Shown here: piece after piece, positions 26,573-35,347 of the stretch
Numbering within the stretch: the stretch's first letter is position 1
Layout: each line of letters starts with the position of its first letter
Source of the DNA: CAUZJO01 sp963580245
GTDB lineage: Bacteria > Sumerlaeota > Sumerlaeia > MVZB01
Direction of reading: 5' to 3'
Assembly: GCA_963580245.1 (NCBI GenBank)
Contig: CAUZJO010000023.1
Location: 1 to 37,901 of the forward strand
DNA: 37,901 nucleotides
Translations under genes and position numbers: made by a program
Notes under the pieces: generated by a model
The model's input: only the letters and a program-made list of their open reading frames with translations
What the model was told of the DNA's origin: nothing
Databases searched by the model: none

Positions 26573-28339
26573 TTAGCTGCTCGTGTCCATCACTCTCTCG
26601 GTGGTGTTACGCTGGTTCGCTCGCTGACGAGGGATCGTGATCATGAAGCGGGCGCCTTCGCCTTCGGTCGATTCAATCTCGAGCCGGCCGCCGTGTTGCG
26701 TGACCGTCTGGCAGACGAACAGAAAACCCAGGCCGTAATGTTCCTTGAATCCCTGGTCCTTGGTGCTGCGGACCCGTTCGGCGATGTTCTGTAATTCGCT
26801 CAGCGCATCGGCGCTGCCCTGGATCTGGCGCGAGATCTCGCGCAGGTTGTCGAGGATCGCCTCGGGGATGCCGGGCCCATTGTCGCGCACCACAAGGCAC
26901 AACTCGTCGCTCCCGGGGTCAACGGCGGCCTTGAGTTCGATGATGCCTTTTCCCTTTTCATCCTGGTGCTTGGAGTTTCCAAAGAAAGCGTCGACGGCGT
27001 TAAGCGTCAGGTTCATCAGCAGGCGCTTGAGGGCGCCCCCCTGCGCGTTGACGGGCGGCAGATCCTCGGGCAGCATCAACTTGGCCTCGACCTTATCGGG
27101 AGAGATTTGATTGATCAGTTCGGCGACCTCGCGCAGCAACTGCCCGACGTCAAAATCAGTGAACCCCTGGCTGGGGTCCTTGCTGGCGGCGGCGAACTCG
27201 TTGGACAGGATATCCAGATAACGGATGTTGACCCCGTTGCGCGCCAGCATCCACTCCACTTCATCCATCTTGCCCTGTTCCAGACACATCGGCAGCATCC
27301 GACTGATCGACATGGGGACGAACAACAAGTTCTTGAAGCAATGGCCCACCATCGCCGAGAGGAAGCCGGCCGTGGCTTTGCGCGCGAGCTTGAGGCGCGC
27401 GTTCTGGTTCTCCAGGTCATAAAGGCGGGCGGCGACCAGGTGACTCATCAACGTGGCCAGCGACAGGTCGCGGCGCGTCAGGCTCGAACGTTCGGTTGGC
27501 GTGATGGGGGCGTCCACTTCAATGAACCCGTAGCAGCGCTCCTGATGAAACAGGGGACAACAGAGGATTATCTGGTCTTCACCAACATCCATCGAATCCA
27601 GACTCTCGATGGGCGAGATCATCGTCGCGATCGCCCGCATTTTGTTCTGCTCGATCATGTAGAGGAACCCCTTGCGTTCCCCCATGCAGCGGTCCATGAG
27701 CTGGCGCGATTTCATCAACGCGGATTCGACCTTGCCCGTCTCGGTCTGGTTGCTCTCGACGTGTTCAAGCTCGAACGAACCATCCTTGCGAACCAAGAAC
27801 AGGGCGCGGCGGGCCGTGGGAAAGGCCTGTAGGCAGGTGCCCGCGGTCACGCGGGCGATGTCGCTGGAGGAGTCCAACACCGCAAGTTCGCGGGCCAGTT
27901 TAACGGTGCAGCGCAGGCCCTCGAAGTCATCGCCCAGGCTGGTTTCCACGTCGGTCGATTCATGGGTTTGCTCGGCCAGGATCGTCCGCTCGAACTTGTC
28001 GTCCTGCTCCTTTTCGACTTCGTCAATCGACTCGACCTCGATCACGTTCTGCACGCTGGCCAGGCATAACTTATCGCCCACCTCGATCTCCATCTCCGAA
28101 TACTGGCCTTGCATGAGATACTTTTGGTCGTCGCGGATCAACACCGAGCCGTTGGTGCTGTCGTTGTCTTGAAAGACGTACTTGCCGTCTACCAGACAGA
28201 TCTTGGCGTGGTAACTGGAGACGTTATCGGCGGTGACGACCAGGCTGTTGGATTGCGCCCGCCCCATCGAGAGGACGGGCTGACCCCATTCAAATGCCCG
28301 GGGGTCCTGGTTGGGTAGTTTGACTCTGAGGCGAATCAT
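26573..28339 (-). CDS. FHA-GAF sensor histidine kinase
   Basis: The 588-aa soluble kinase has no membrane segment. It comprises an FHA domain (about residues 5-100; MGRAQSNSLVV, SSYHAKI, DNDSTNGSVL), a GAF-like sensor (about 140-310), a coiled coil, an H-box AMVGHCFKNLL with His333, and a HATPase_c domain. The N-box is LLMNLTLNAVDAFF (441-454), G1 is VRDNGPGIP (484-492) and G2 is HYGLGFLFVCQTVTQHGG (534-551). The residue after the His is Cys instead of the usual Glu/Asp. The FHA domain implies recruitment by a phospho-Thr partner, so cross-talk with Ser/Thr kinases is likely. No response regulator is adjacent. It lies upstream of the 26022 remnant on the same strand. Confidence 0.9.
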   Translation of the reverse strand: MIRLRVKLPNQDPRAFEWGQPVLSMGRAQSNSLVVTADNVSSYHAKICLVDGKYVFQDNDSTNGSVLIRDDQKYLMQGQYSEMEIEVGDKLCLASVQNVIEVESIDEVEKEQDDKFERTILAEQTHESTDVETSLGDDFEGLRCTVKLARELAVLDSSSDIARVTAGTCLQAFPTARRALFLVRKDGSFELEHVESNQTETGKVESALMKSRQLMDRCMGERKGFLYMIEQNKMRAIATMISPIESLDSMDVGEDQIILCCPLFHQERCYGFIEVDAPITPTERSSLTRRDLSLATLMSHLVAARLYDLENQNARLKLARKATAGFLSAMVGHCFKNLLFVPMSISRMLPMCLEQGKMDEVEWMLARNGVNIRYLDILSNEFAAASKDPSQGFTDFDVGQLLREVAELINQISPDKVEAKLMLPEDLPPVNAQGGALKRLLMNLTLNAVDAFFGNSKHQDEKGKGIIELKAAVDPGSDELCLVVRDNGPGIPEAILDNLREISRQIQGSADALSELQNIAERVRSTKDQGFKEHYGLGFLFVCQTVTQHGGRLEIESTEGEGARFMITIPRQRANQRNTTERVMDTSS

Positions 28340-28442
28340 CGTTGCCGGCTACCGGGTGACAATGGATTTCGAGACCAAACGGTCTTGATGGTCGCGGATA
28401 ATCATATCCCACGCCGAGCATCACTTCAAGGCGCAAGCACCC

Positions 28443-30287
28443 TTACGTCGGCCGGCGAGAGGTTAGTTCCAGGTGGTATTCCTGGAGAGATTTGACATTG
28501 AGACGACTGGACTTAAGAGCTTCGATGGCAAGCACCACGGCACGGGCGGCAGCCACGGTGGTGAACAACGGCAATTCCCCCTGGATGGCCAGCGTGCGAA
28601 TCTGCTTCTCGTCGTGGCGGGCCTTGTCGCCGCTGAACGTGTTGATGATCATGGCCAGCTCATGGTTCATCACCAGGTCCATCACGTTGGGTCGGCCTTC
28701 GCTGATCTTCTCGGTGCGGCGCGTGGCCACCCCGTGTTCGCTCAGGTACCTCGACGTGCCGTGGGTCGTGACCAATTCAAAACCCAGTTGCGCGAACTTG
28801 CGGGCGATGGGCAGGAATTGGGGCTTGTCCCGGTCGCTGATGCTGACGAAGATCGAGCCCCCGCTCGGCAAGGCGCTGCCGGCCGCGATCTGGCTCTTGG
28901 CGAAGGCCATTGCGTAGTCGGGGTCGATGCCCATCACCTCGCCAGTCGACCGCATCTCGGGACCCAGCACCACCGTGCAACCGGGGAATTTATGAAAGGG
29001 CAGAACCGCCTCTTTGACCACGTAGAAATGGATCCGCGGCTCTGCGGTGAACCCCAGTTCCTCCAACGTCTTCCCCACCATGATCAGCGCGGCGAGCTGG
29101 GCGATCGGCTGGCCGACCGCCTTGCTGACGAAAGGCACGGTGCGCGAGGCGCGTGGATTGACCTCGAGGACGTACACCTCATCCTCCTGGACGGCGTACT
29201 GGACGTTCATCAGACCTTTGACCCCGAGGGCGAGGCCCAGTTCATGGGTGTAGCGGCGTATCTTCTCGATGACCGTATCCGAGAGCGTTCGCGGGGGGAT
29301 AACGCAGGCCGAGTCGCCCGAGTGGATGCCCGCCTCCTCGATGTGCTCCATGATGGCGGCCAGGACCACCTGTTGCCCATCCCCCAAGGCGTCCACATCG
29401 ACTTCGGTCGCCCCCATCAGAAACTTGTCGATGAGGATCGGGTGACCGTCGGCGGCCTCGATGGCGGCCTTGGCGTACTCGACGAGCTGCTGGTGGTCCC
29501 ACACCGTCTGCATCCCGCGCCCGCCAAGCACGTACGAGGGCCGGACCATGACCGGGAAACCGATCCGCTCGGCGATGGCACGCACTTCATCGAGCGTCGA
29601 CCCGGCCCCGTTTTCGGCCTGGGGGATGCCGAGCTTGGCCATAAGCCGTCCGAACCGGTCGCGATCCTCGGCCAGGTCGATCGAATCGGGCGAGGTCCCG
29701 ACGATCGGCACGCCCTCGGCCTCGAGCTCGCGGGCCAGGTTGAGCGGCGTCTGGCCGCCCAATTGCACGATGACGCCGTCGGGCCGCTCGATCTCGCAAA
29801 TCGCCAGCACGTCCTCAACGGTCAAAGGCTCGAAATAGAGCTTGTCGGAGGTATCGTAGTCGGTCGAGACGGTCTCGGGGTTGGAATTGATCATGATCGT
29901 CTCGAAGCCCTCGCGTTTGAGGGCGAAGACGGCCTGGACGCAGCAATAATCGAACTCGATCCCCTGACCGATACGGTTGGGCCCTCCGCCCAGGATGACG
30001 ATCTTTTTGCGGTCGCTGCGCACCGATTCGTTGGCGCGCTCGTAAGTCGAGTAATAGTAAGGCGTGAAAGCCTCGAACTCGCCGGCGCAGGTATCGACCG
30101 ACTTAAAGACCGGCCGCAGCTCATGCTCGCGCCGCCAGCGCCGGACATCCTGCTCGGTGATGCGCCGGCCGGGTTCAAGCCGGCTCGTCAGGATCCAGGC
30201 GATCTGGCGGTCCGAAAAGCCCGCCCGCTTGGCGCGGCGCAGGGTTTCCAGGGCTTGAGGCGGGAGCGGCACGTTGAAACCGGGCAT
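28443..30287 (-). CDS. carB: Carbamoyl-phosphate synthase large subunit, C-terminal half only
   Basis: This 614-aa protein matches the second half of CarB. It contains part of the oligomerisation domain (about 1-75; RAKRAGFSDRQIAWIL, ELRPVFKSVDTCAGEFEAFT), the carbamoyl-phosphate ATP-grasp unit (GGGPNRIGQGIEFDY, INSNPETVSTDYD, VQLGGQTPLNLA, VRPSYVLGGRGM, LEVNPRASRTVPFVSK) and the MGS-like allosteric domain (about 480-600). A normal CarB is about 1070 aa. The first half (carboxyphosphate domain) is absent: the next gene upstream, hflX, is on the other strand. Split CarB is known in Aquifex and methanogens. I chose the ATG at 30287; a GTG at 30335 would add 16 residues. The partner must be encoded elsewhere, or the gene is truncated. 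Confidence 0.92.
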   Translation of the reverse strand: MPGFNVPLPPQALETLRRAKRAGFSDRQIAWILTSRLEPGRRITEQDVRRWRREHELRPVFKSVDTCAGEFEAFTPYYYSTYERANESVRSDRKKIVILGGGPNRIGQGIEFDYCCVQAVFALKREGFETIMINSNPETVSTDYDTSDKLYFEPLTVEDVLAICEIERPDGVIVQLGGQTPLNLARELEAEGVPIVGTSPDSIDLAEDRDRFGRLMAKLGIPQAENGAGSTLDEVRAIAERIGFPVMVRPSYVLGGRGMQTVWDHQQLVEYAKAAIEAADGHPILIDKFLMGATEVDVDALGDGQQVVLAAIMEHIEEAGIHSGDSACVIPPRTLSDTVIEKIRRYTHELGLALGVKGLMNVQYAVQEDEVYVLEVNPRASRTVPFVSKAVGQPIAQLAALIMVGKTLEELGFTAEPRIHFYVVKEAVLPFHKFPGCTVVLGPEMRSTGEVMGIDPDYAMAFAKSQIAAGSALPSGGSIFVSISDRDKPQFLPIARKFAQLGFELVTTHGTSRYLSEHGVATRRTEKISEGRPNVMDLVMNHELAMIINTFSGDKARHDEKQIRTLAIQGELPLFTTVAAARAVVLAIEALKSSRLNVKSLQEYHLELTSRRPT

Positions 30288-30409
30288 TCTCACTAGGATT
30301 GAGGGGCGAACCGAACCAATAACCAACACGGACACCGCGACACTATCCCACAGCGACCGCCGAGCCGCAAGGAGGGTGGGGGAGATTGGCTAGATATCAA
30401 GACTGGGGC

Positions 30410-30445
30410 GCTGATTTCGCGGATTAGGCGGATTTACACGGATCA
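30410..30445. repeat. Short intergenic repeat of GGATT-type units
   Basis: Successive imperfect units read GATTTCGC, GGATTAGGC, GGATTTACAC and GGATCA. I recall closely similar strings (CTGATTTCGCGGATTA followed by GGATTTACACGGAT) between genes of many unrelated bacteria; this is memory and needs a search. It sits about 120 bp upstream of the carB half. Confidence 0.45.
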
Positions 30446-30530
30446 AGCCCGGCGTCATGAGGCCGGCCAGGGCGTCCACCCACACTTGGCCGCCACGTTA
30501 GATCAGTAAACCAATGGGCTTTTGGCAATA

Positions 30531-30546
30531 TGTGTCATATGATACA
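30531..30546. promoter_or_regulatory. Near-perfect 16-bp palindrome upstream of hflX
   Basis: TGTGTCATATGATACA is symmetric around CATATG with a single mismatch pair. It includes TATGAT (30538-30543), a plausible -10 without a good -35. It could be an operator, but there is no independent support. Confidence 0.3.
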
Positions 30547-30635
30547 GGCCAGGCTTGGGTATATGGTCTGCGGGGACTGCGGCTTCGCTCATCTCGAGTA
30601 CTGCCATTGGAGTCCATCTAAAGGAATTCGGACCA

Positions 30636-31937
30636 TTGTTAGAGGTAAAAGAAGACGCTCAGAAGGTCGAACGGGCCTTCCTGGTGGGCATCCAGGAGGA
30701 AGGAATGTCACGCGAGGAGGCCGAGGATCACCTCGAGGAACTGGCCAGCCTGGCCGACACGATGGGCGTGCCGATGGTGGGTCGGATGCTGGCGCGCCTC
30801 CCCTCGCCCTCGGCCCATTTCTATCTGGGTCGCGGCAAAGCCGAAGAGATCAAAATGGCGGCGCAGGCCGAAGAGGCCGACGTTCTGATCCTCGACGCCG
30901 ATCTCTCGCCCTCGCAACAACGCAACTGGGAGGAGTTCAGCGGCATCGCCGTGATCGACCGCGAAGAGGTCATCCTGGACATCTTCGCCGGCCGCGCCCA
31001 GACGCGCGAGGCCCGGCTGCAAGTCGGTCTGGCGCGCATGCAGTATTCGCTGCCGCGCCTGAAGCGGGCCTGGACCCACCTCGAACGCCAACGCGGCGGG
31101 GCGGGGCTGCGCGGGGGGCCGGGCGAGCTGCAGCTCGAGGTCGATCGCCGGCGCGTCCTGGAGCGTATCGCCCGCCTGCGGCGCGAACTCAAAGAGGTCC
31201 GCAAACAGCGCCAAACCCAGCGCAAGAGTCGCCGTGGGCGACCGGTCCCCACCGCCGCCATCGTCGGCTACACTAACGCCGGCAAGAGTTCGCTGCTGCG
31301 CAAGCTGACCGGCGCCGAAGTGCTGATCGAGGACAAGCTGTTCGCCACGCTCGACACGACCACCCGCCGCCTGACGCTGCCCAACAATCAGCCCCTGCTC
31401 CTGATCGACACGGTCGGTTTCATCCGCAAACTGCCCCATCACCTGGTCGAAGCGTTCAAGGCCACGCTCGAGGAGGCGACGCTGGCCGATTTCCTGGTCC
31501 ACGTCCTCGACGTCTCGCACCCGCGCCTCGAGGAACATTTCACGGTCACCGAAGCGGTCCTAAAGGAGCTGGGGGCGGAGGGCAAGAAGACCCTGATCGT
31601 GCTCAACAAAACCGACCTGCCCCACGACGCCTTTATCCTGGGGCGATTCAGGTCAAAGCACCCGCTGATATTCCCCGTTTCCACGCACACCGGAGAGGGG
31701 CTGGACGCATTGACCGACGCGTTCGCCGAGCATTTCATTTTGCCGATGAAGCGTTACCGTCTGCTGATCCCGCAAGACCGTTACGACCTCCTGAACCTAA
31801 TTCACAACGAAGGGGACGTGCTCGGTGAGCATTACGAAGCCGAAGGGATCTGGCTTGAAGCCAACCTGCCCATCCGGTTCCACCATCGAGTCGAATCATT
31901 CATCACGTCCCAGATCCACAAAAGCGGCTATTCGTAA
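30636..31937 (+). CDS. hflX: Ribosome-associated GTPase HflX
   Basis: HflX splits stalled or hibernating 70S ribosomes under stress. The product has the N-terminal HflX domain with HFYLGRGKAEEI and DADLSPSQQRNWEE, then the glycine-rich RQRGGAGLRGGPGELQLE and a coiled coil. The GTPase follows: G1 GYTNAGKSSL (about 211-220), G3 DTVGFIRKLPHHLVEAF (about 258) and G4 NKTD (about 324). I prefer the TTG at 30636, with AAGGAA nine bases upstream, giving 433 aa; the frame is open to a weak TTG at 30555. The stop overlaps, by about 10 bp, the stop of the convergent 31928 gene. It is monocistronic. Confidence 0.95.
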   Translation: MLEVKEDAQKVERAFLVGIQEEGMSREEAEDHLEELASLADTMGVPMVGRMLARLPSPSAHFYLGRGKAEEIKMAAQAEEADVLILDADLSPSQQRNWEEFSGIAVIDREEVILDIFAGRAQTREARLQVGLARMQYSLPRLKRAWTHLERQRGGAGLRGGPGELQLEVDRRRVLERIARLRRELKEVRKQRQTQRKSRRGRPVPTAAIVGYTNAGKSSLLRKLTGAEVLIEDKLFATLDTTTRRLTLPNNQPLLLIDTVGFIRKLPHHLVEAFKATLEEATLADFLVHVLDVSHPRLEEHFTVTEAVLKELGAEGKKTLIVLNKTDLPHDAFILGRFRSKHPLIFPVSTHTGEGLDALTDAFAEHFILPMKRYRLLIPQDRYDLLNLIHNEGDVLGEHYEAEGIWLEANLPIRFHHRVESFITSQIHKSGYS

Positions 31938-32527
31938 TCCACCCATTCGGAGACGCGGTTGGCGCGGGGGTTGCTGATGGCGACGCGGATGTTTCTGCTA
32001 ATCTCTTCGCGATAGGCGATGAATATCTGGCCCGTTTCCGGATGGATGGCGATGGAGGTCGCCCGCGGCCCCTCTCCTCCTTGTGAGCCAGTGGGATCCA
32101 CGGTTGATTCGGTCCAAATCGACCCGTCGAATTGCCACAAGAGCACTCCAATCCCAGCGGCTTGTACGGCCATAGGCCGTTGCGTCAGTGGATCGATCAC
32201 CAAAATGTTCCCGTAAACGTCTTGTTCAACCAGCCATTCCTGGCCATCAAATCGTCGCAATATGCTAGAAAGGGGAAGTAAAATCATCGGATGGTCGGTG
32301 GTGGGGTCGAATGCCAGGGAAGGGTCCCGTGAATTAATTCCAGGACCGGTGATTTCTTCGACCTCCCAGCCATTCGTCGTCTGCCGAGCAAAGAATAAGG
32401 CCTTAGCGATAATCGTATTGATGGTTTTGAACAGTAGGAATGCAGCTCGTAATTCCCCTGTTGACGCTTCTCTCACCATCGACATTCCCTCGCACCCTTC
32501 ATCGGAAAGATCGTTTGGTCGGTCCAC
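31928..32527 (-). pseudogene. 3' part of a frameshifted secreted beta-repeat protein
   Basis: This frame continues the protein of 32473-33069 after a one-base shift; a missing T in the coding-strand CTTTCC at 32506-32508 would restore TIFSDEGCEGMSMV. It carries three more copies of the repeat: FDPTTDHPMILLP...RFDGQEW, IDPLTQRPMAVQA...QFDGSIW and IHPETGQIFIAYREE. With three copies in the first part, this gives about six blade-like units, suggesting a small beta-propeller. There is no start signal of its own. The end overlaps the hflX stop. The family is not recognised. Confidence 0.6.
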
Positions 32528-33069
32528 TGCGTGTTATTATAGGTGGATAATACGACGTTTTGATTATGTACATGGATCACTTGAAGTCGTCCGGATTTAG
32601 GATCAAAGAGCAACCGCCCACCCTCCTGAACGATTCCGGTTTGGGTTTGAATCAGATCTTTTTGCAATGGCGAACCGACCCGGGAGATTTCCCAAGAAGT
32701 CCCGTCAAAGGCCGCGTAGCTGAGGTAGTCGTGAAGAAATCTATAAACAATGCAGGGGTGTCCCGTAACGGGATTAAGTTCCAGATCAGCCTCTGTCATG
32801 TCAGCAAAGGCGTGAACGACGGTTTCGATTTCCCAGCCGGTGCTTCCAACACGCGCCAAGCGGAGTCCGGCTGTCGTGGTCGTACTCAGGTCATTATAGG
32901 CGACGAGGGGAAGTCCCGTGGCTAGATCGAGTGCAATGCTCAGCGGTCGGTTGCCCGCCAGCAGGGGCTTTCCCACGTCTTCCTGCACGACCTGAATTTC
33001 CCAATCCAACGCCCCACAAGGGACCGCCGCCACGCATAAACTAAACAATATCAACGGCCTAGATGCCAC
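32473..33069 (-). pseudogene. 5' part of a frameshifted secreted beta-repeat protein
   Basis: The GTG at 33069 has a strong GGAGGA eight bases upstream. A signal peptide (ASRPLILFSLCVAAVPCGA) is followed by repeats with the pattern D-x-x-T/S-G-x-P/L-x-V-x-Y ... DG/NTxW: LDLATGLPLVAYNDL, LNPVTGHPCIVYRF...FDGTSWEI and FDPKSGRLQVIHVH...YNNTQW. The frame runs out 16 codons after the probable shift (TIFPMKGARECRW). The intact protein would be about 375 aa and periplasmic or secreted. As sequenced, only the first half would be made unless frameshifting occurs. Confidence 0.6.
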
Positions 33070-33189
33070 GGTCGACTTCCTCCATCATCAAAAGGATGTC
33101 AATCCCCCCTTTCGTGCGAATCTTTTTTTAGGAATACCATCAACATCGACAGGCGGCCGGGTTCTTCGATGTCGCCAAGCGGTGAGGAG

Positions 33190-33567
33190 TCAGGCCTTCC
33201 ACGCGCTGAGGGCCAAGAGGAGCCAGCCAGCGAGAAAAGCCACCCCCCCAATCGGCGTGATCGCCCCCAACCAGCGCACGCCCGTCAAGGCGAGCAAATA
33301 GAGACTGCCGGAAAAGATCAGGATGCCGGCAACGAAAAACCATCCTGCGATCGTCGCAAGTCGGGGATTGGATGCGGTCGGGCAGAGCCAGGCGACGGCC
33401 AGCAGGGCCAGGGCATGATACATCTGGTACCGGGCGCCGACTTCGAAGACGTCAAGCATCTCGAGCGTCAGCCTTTGCTTCAGACCGTGAGCTCCGAAAG
33501 CACCGGCGGCCACGGCGAGGAAGGCGAAGCATGATGCGATCAAGATGAATAGGCGCGTCGTGGTCAT
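33190..33567 (-). CDS. DUF423-family small membrane protein
   Basis: The 125-aa protein has four membrane helices and the family signature FLAVAAGAFGAHGLKQRL...VFEVGARYQMYHALALL, followed by FSGSLYLLALTGVRWLGAITPIGG. The function of DUF423 proteins (YgdD-like) is unknown. I chose the ATG at 33567, 15 bp after the metG stop; the frame extends upstream into metG, but that part is not family-like. Probably co-transcribed with metG. Confidence 0.9.
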   Translation of the reverse strand: MTTTRLFILIASCFAFLAVAAGAFGAHGLKQRLTLEMLDVFEVGARYQMYHALALLAVAWLCPTASNPRLATIAGWFFVAGILIFSGSLYLLALTGVRWLGAITPIGGVAFLAGWLLLALSAWKA

Positions 33568-33581
33568 CGGTGATCCGAACC

Positions 33582-35123
33582 CTATGATTGGTCCAAACGG
33601 GGGAAAAGCGGTTGCCCTTTGGTCACGCGGAGGCCATCGGCAAGGAAGCCCCAGCGTTTGTGGTCGGGCCAATCCACGTCCAGGTGGCCGCGCTCCAGGC
33701 CCAGGCGGCACCAGATTTCGGCGGCGGTCAGGGGCATGAAGGGGTAGATCAGGGTGGCGAGCATCCGTAGGCCCTCGGCGAGGAGGTAGAGGACCGTGTC
33801 GAGCTGGTCGCGGGCGGCGGGATCTTTGGCCAGGGCCCAGGGTTTTTTTTCGTTGATGTAGCGGTCAAGGGCGGTCTGGCCTTCCCAGACGCGGGCCAGC
33901 GCGGTGGCGAACTCGAAGGCGGGCATGGCCCGTTCGTAGTCGGCGAAAATCTCCTCGAACTTCCGGCGAATCGCCAGCTCGTCGGCCTCGTCGCAGGGCG
34001 CGGTCTTGATCGTCCCGCCGGCGTTTTTTTCGATCATCGTCAGCGAACGGCTCAGGAGGTTGCCGATCCCGTTGGCCAGGTCGGCGTTGTAGCGTTCGCG
34101 CAGGTTGTCCTCGACGAACTCGCCGTCGCCGCCGTAGTTGGCCTCGCGCAGCAGGTAATAGCGCAAGGTCTCGGCGCCGTAGTCGTTGATCAGGTCGAAC
34201 GGGTCGATGACGTTGCCGCGGCTCTTGCTCATTTTCTCCTTGTTGACCAGGACGAAGCCGTGGCCGAAGACCTGGCGGGGCAACTCCAGCCCCGCGGCGA
34301 TGAGCATCGCGGGCCAGATGATCGTGTGGAACTTGAGGATGTCCTTGCCGACGACGTGGCAATCGGGCGGCCACCAGCGTTTCCAGTCCTCGGAGGCGCC
34401 GTAGCCGATCCCCGACAGGTAGTTGGTCAGCGCGTCGAACCAGACGTAGATGATGTTGCCGTGGTCGCCGGGGACGTCGATGCCCCAGTGGATCGTAGAG
34501 CGCGAGACGCACAGATCCTCGAGGCCCGGCTTGATGAACGAACCCATCATCTCGCGCGCGCGGAAATTGGGCGCGCAGAAGTCGGGATGCTCCGCGAAGA
34601 GACGTTCGATCTGCTGCTGGAATTCAGAGAGCTTGAAAAAGTAGGCCTCCTCCTTCATCCGGCGGATATAGGGATCGTCGGTTGTGATCCCCCGGTCCTT
34701 CATCTCGAGTTCGGTGATGTAAGACTCCTCGCGCGTGTTGTACCAGCCTTCGTAATGGCCCCGATAGAGGTAGCCGGCGTCGGCCACGGTTCGCCACAGG
34801 GTGTGCACCGCGGCCTTGTGTCGCGCCTGGGTGGTGCGGATGAAATCGTTGTTGCTGATCTCGAGCTTCTGGTAGAGGTCGCGGAAAACGCCGGAAAGTT
34901 CATCGACGAGCGCCTCGGGTGAAACGTCCCGTTCCACGGCCTGGTTCTGGATTTTCTGGCCGTGCTCGTCGGTGCCGGTCAGGAAGAACACGTCATGCCC
35001 GAGGAGCCGCCGGAACCGGGCCTGCACGTCGGTCCCCACGATCTCGAACACGTGACCGAGGTGCGGCCGGGCGTTCGGATAGGAAATCGCCGTCGTGATG
35101 AAGAATTTGCCCTGGCTACCCAT
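33582..35123 (-). CDS. metG: Methionine-tRNA ligase (zinc-less type, no C-terminal EMAP domain)
   Basis: The enzyme charges tRNA-Met. At 513 aa it has the class-I signatures PHLGH (residues 20-24) and KMSKS (297-301), plus TGTDEHGQKIQ and VWFDALTNYLSG. The CP-domain region that carries CxxC zinc knuckles in other MetRS reads GWYNTREESYITE, with no Cys. It therefore belongs to the zinc-less, single-knuckle type. The EMAP-II-like tRNA-binding domain is absent. It ends with the anticodon-binding helices (IYPFMPLTAAEIW). The 5' spacer is 224 bp with no recognisable T-box or riboswitch. The DUF423 gene follows in the same direction. Confidence 0.96.
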   Translation of the reverse strand: MGSQGKFFITTAISYPNARPHLGHVFEIVGTDVQARFRRLLGHDVFFLTGTDEHGQKIQNQAVERDVSPEALVDELSGVFRDLYQKLEISNNDFIRTTQARHKAAVHTLWRTVADAGYLYRGHYEGWYNTREESYITELEMKDRGITTDDPYIRRMKEEAYFFKLSEFQQQIERLFAEHPDFCAPNFRAREMMGSFIKPGLEDLCVSRSTIHWGIDVPGDHGNIIYVWFDALTNYLSGIGYGASEDWKRWWPPDCHVVGKDILKFHTIIWPAMLIAAGLELPRQVFGHGFVLVNKEKMSKSRGNVIDPFDLINDYGAETLRYYLLREANYGGDGEFVEDNLRERYNADLANGIGNLLSRSLTMIEKNAGGTIKTAPCDEADELAIRRKFEEIFADYERAMPAFEFATALARVWEGQTALDRYINEKKPWALAKDPAARDQLDTVLYLLAEGLRMLATLIYPFMPLTAAEIWCRLGLERGHLDVDWPDHKRWGFLADGLRVTKGQPLFPRLDQS

Positions 35124-35347
35124 GATGCGGGTCGATCGTTTCGGTCGATGAACTTTCCCCCATATAGGCCGGGGGAATCATTGAGAGGCTAACGGAACGG
35201 TCTTCAGAATTGAAGAAAAACATTAATCTGGGATATCGCGGCCTCTCCCCTCGCCTGGAGCAAACTTGCAAATAAGGGGGCAGGGGATTAGGGTATGATT
35301 CCGGTTCGTAAAAAGGACATCCGGGTTTCTTCACTGAAAGGTTTGGC

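Larger units (their letters stand above)
30288..30635. other. Spacer between carB half and hflX
   Basis: No gene is seen in about 350 bp. The spacer contains the short repeat at 30410-30445, a near-perfect palindrome at 30531-30546 and the hflX ribosome site AAGGAA (30621-30626). I find no trace of the missing CarB N-terminal half. Confidence 0.5.

Noticed and set aside
28473..30296. Very long plus-strand open frame (about 607 codons) antisense to the carB half
   Set aside because: It is the mirror frame of a strongly conserved GC-rich gene; the translation has no domain and an Asp/Arg/Gly/His-rich composition typical of shadow frames.
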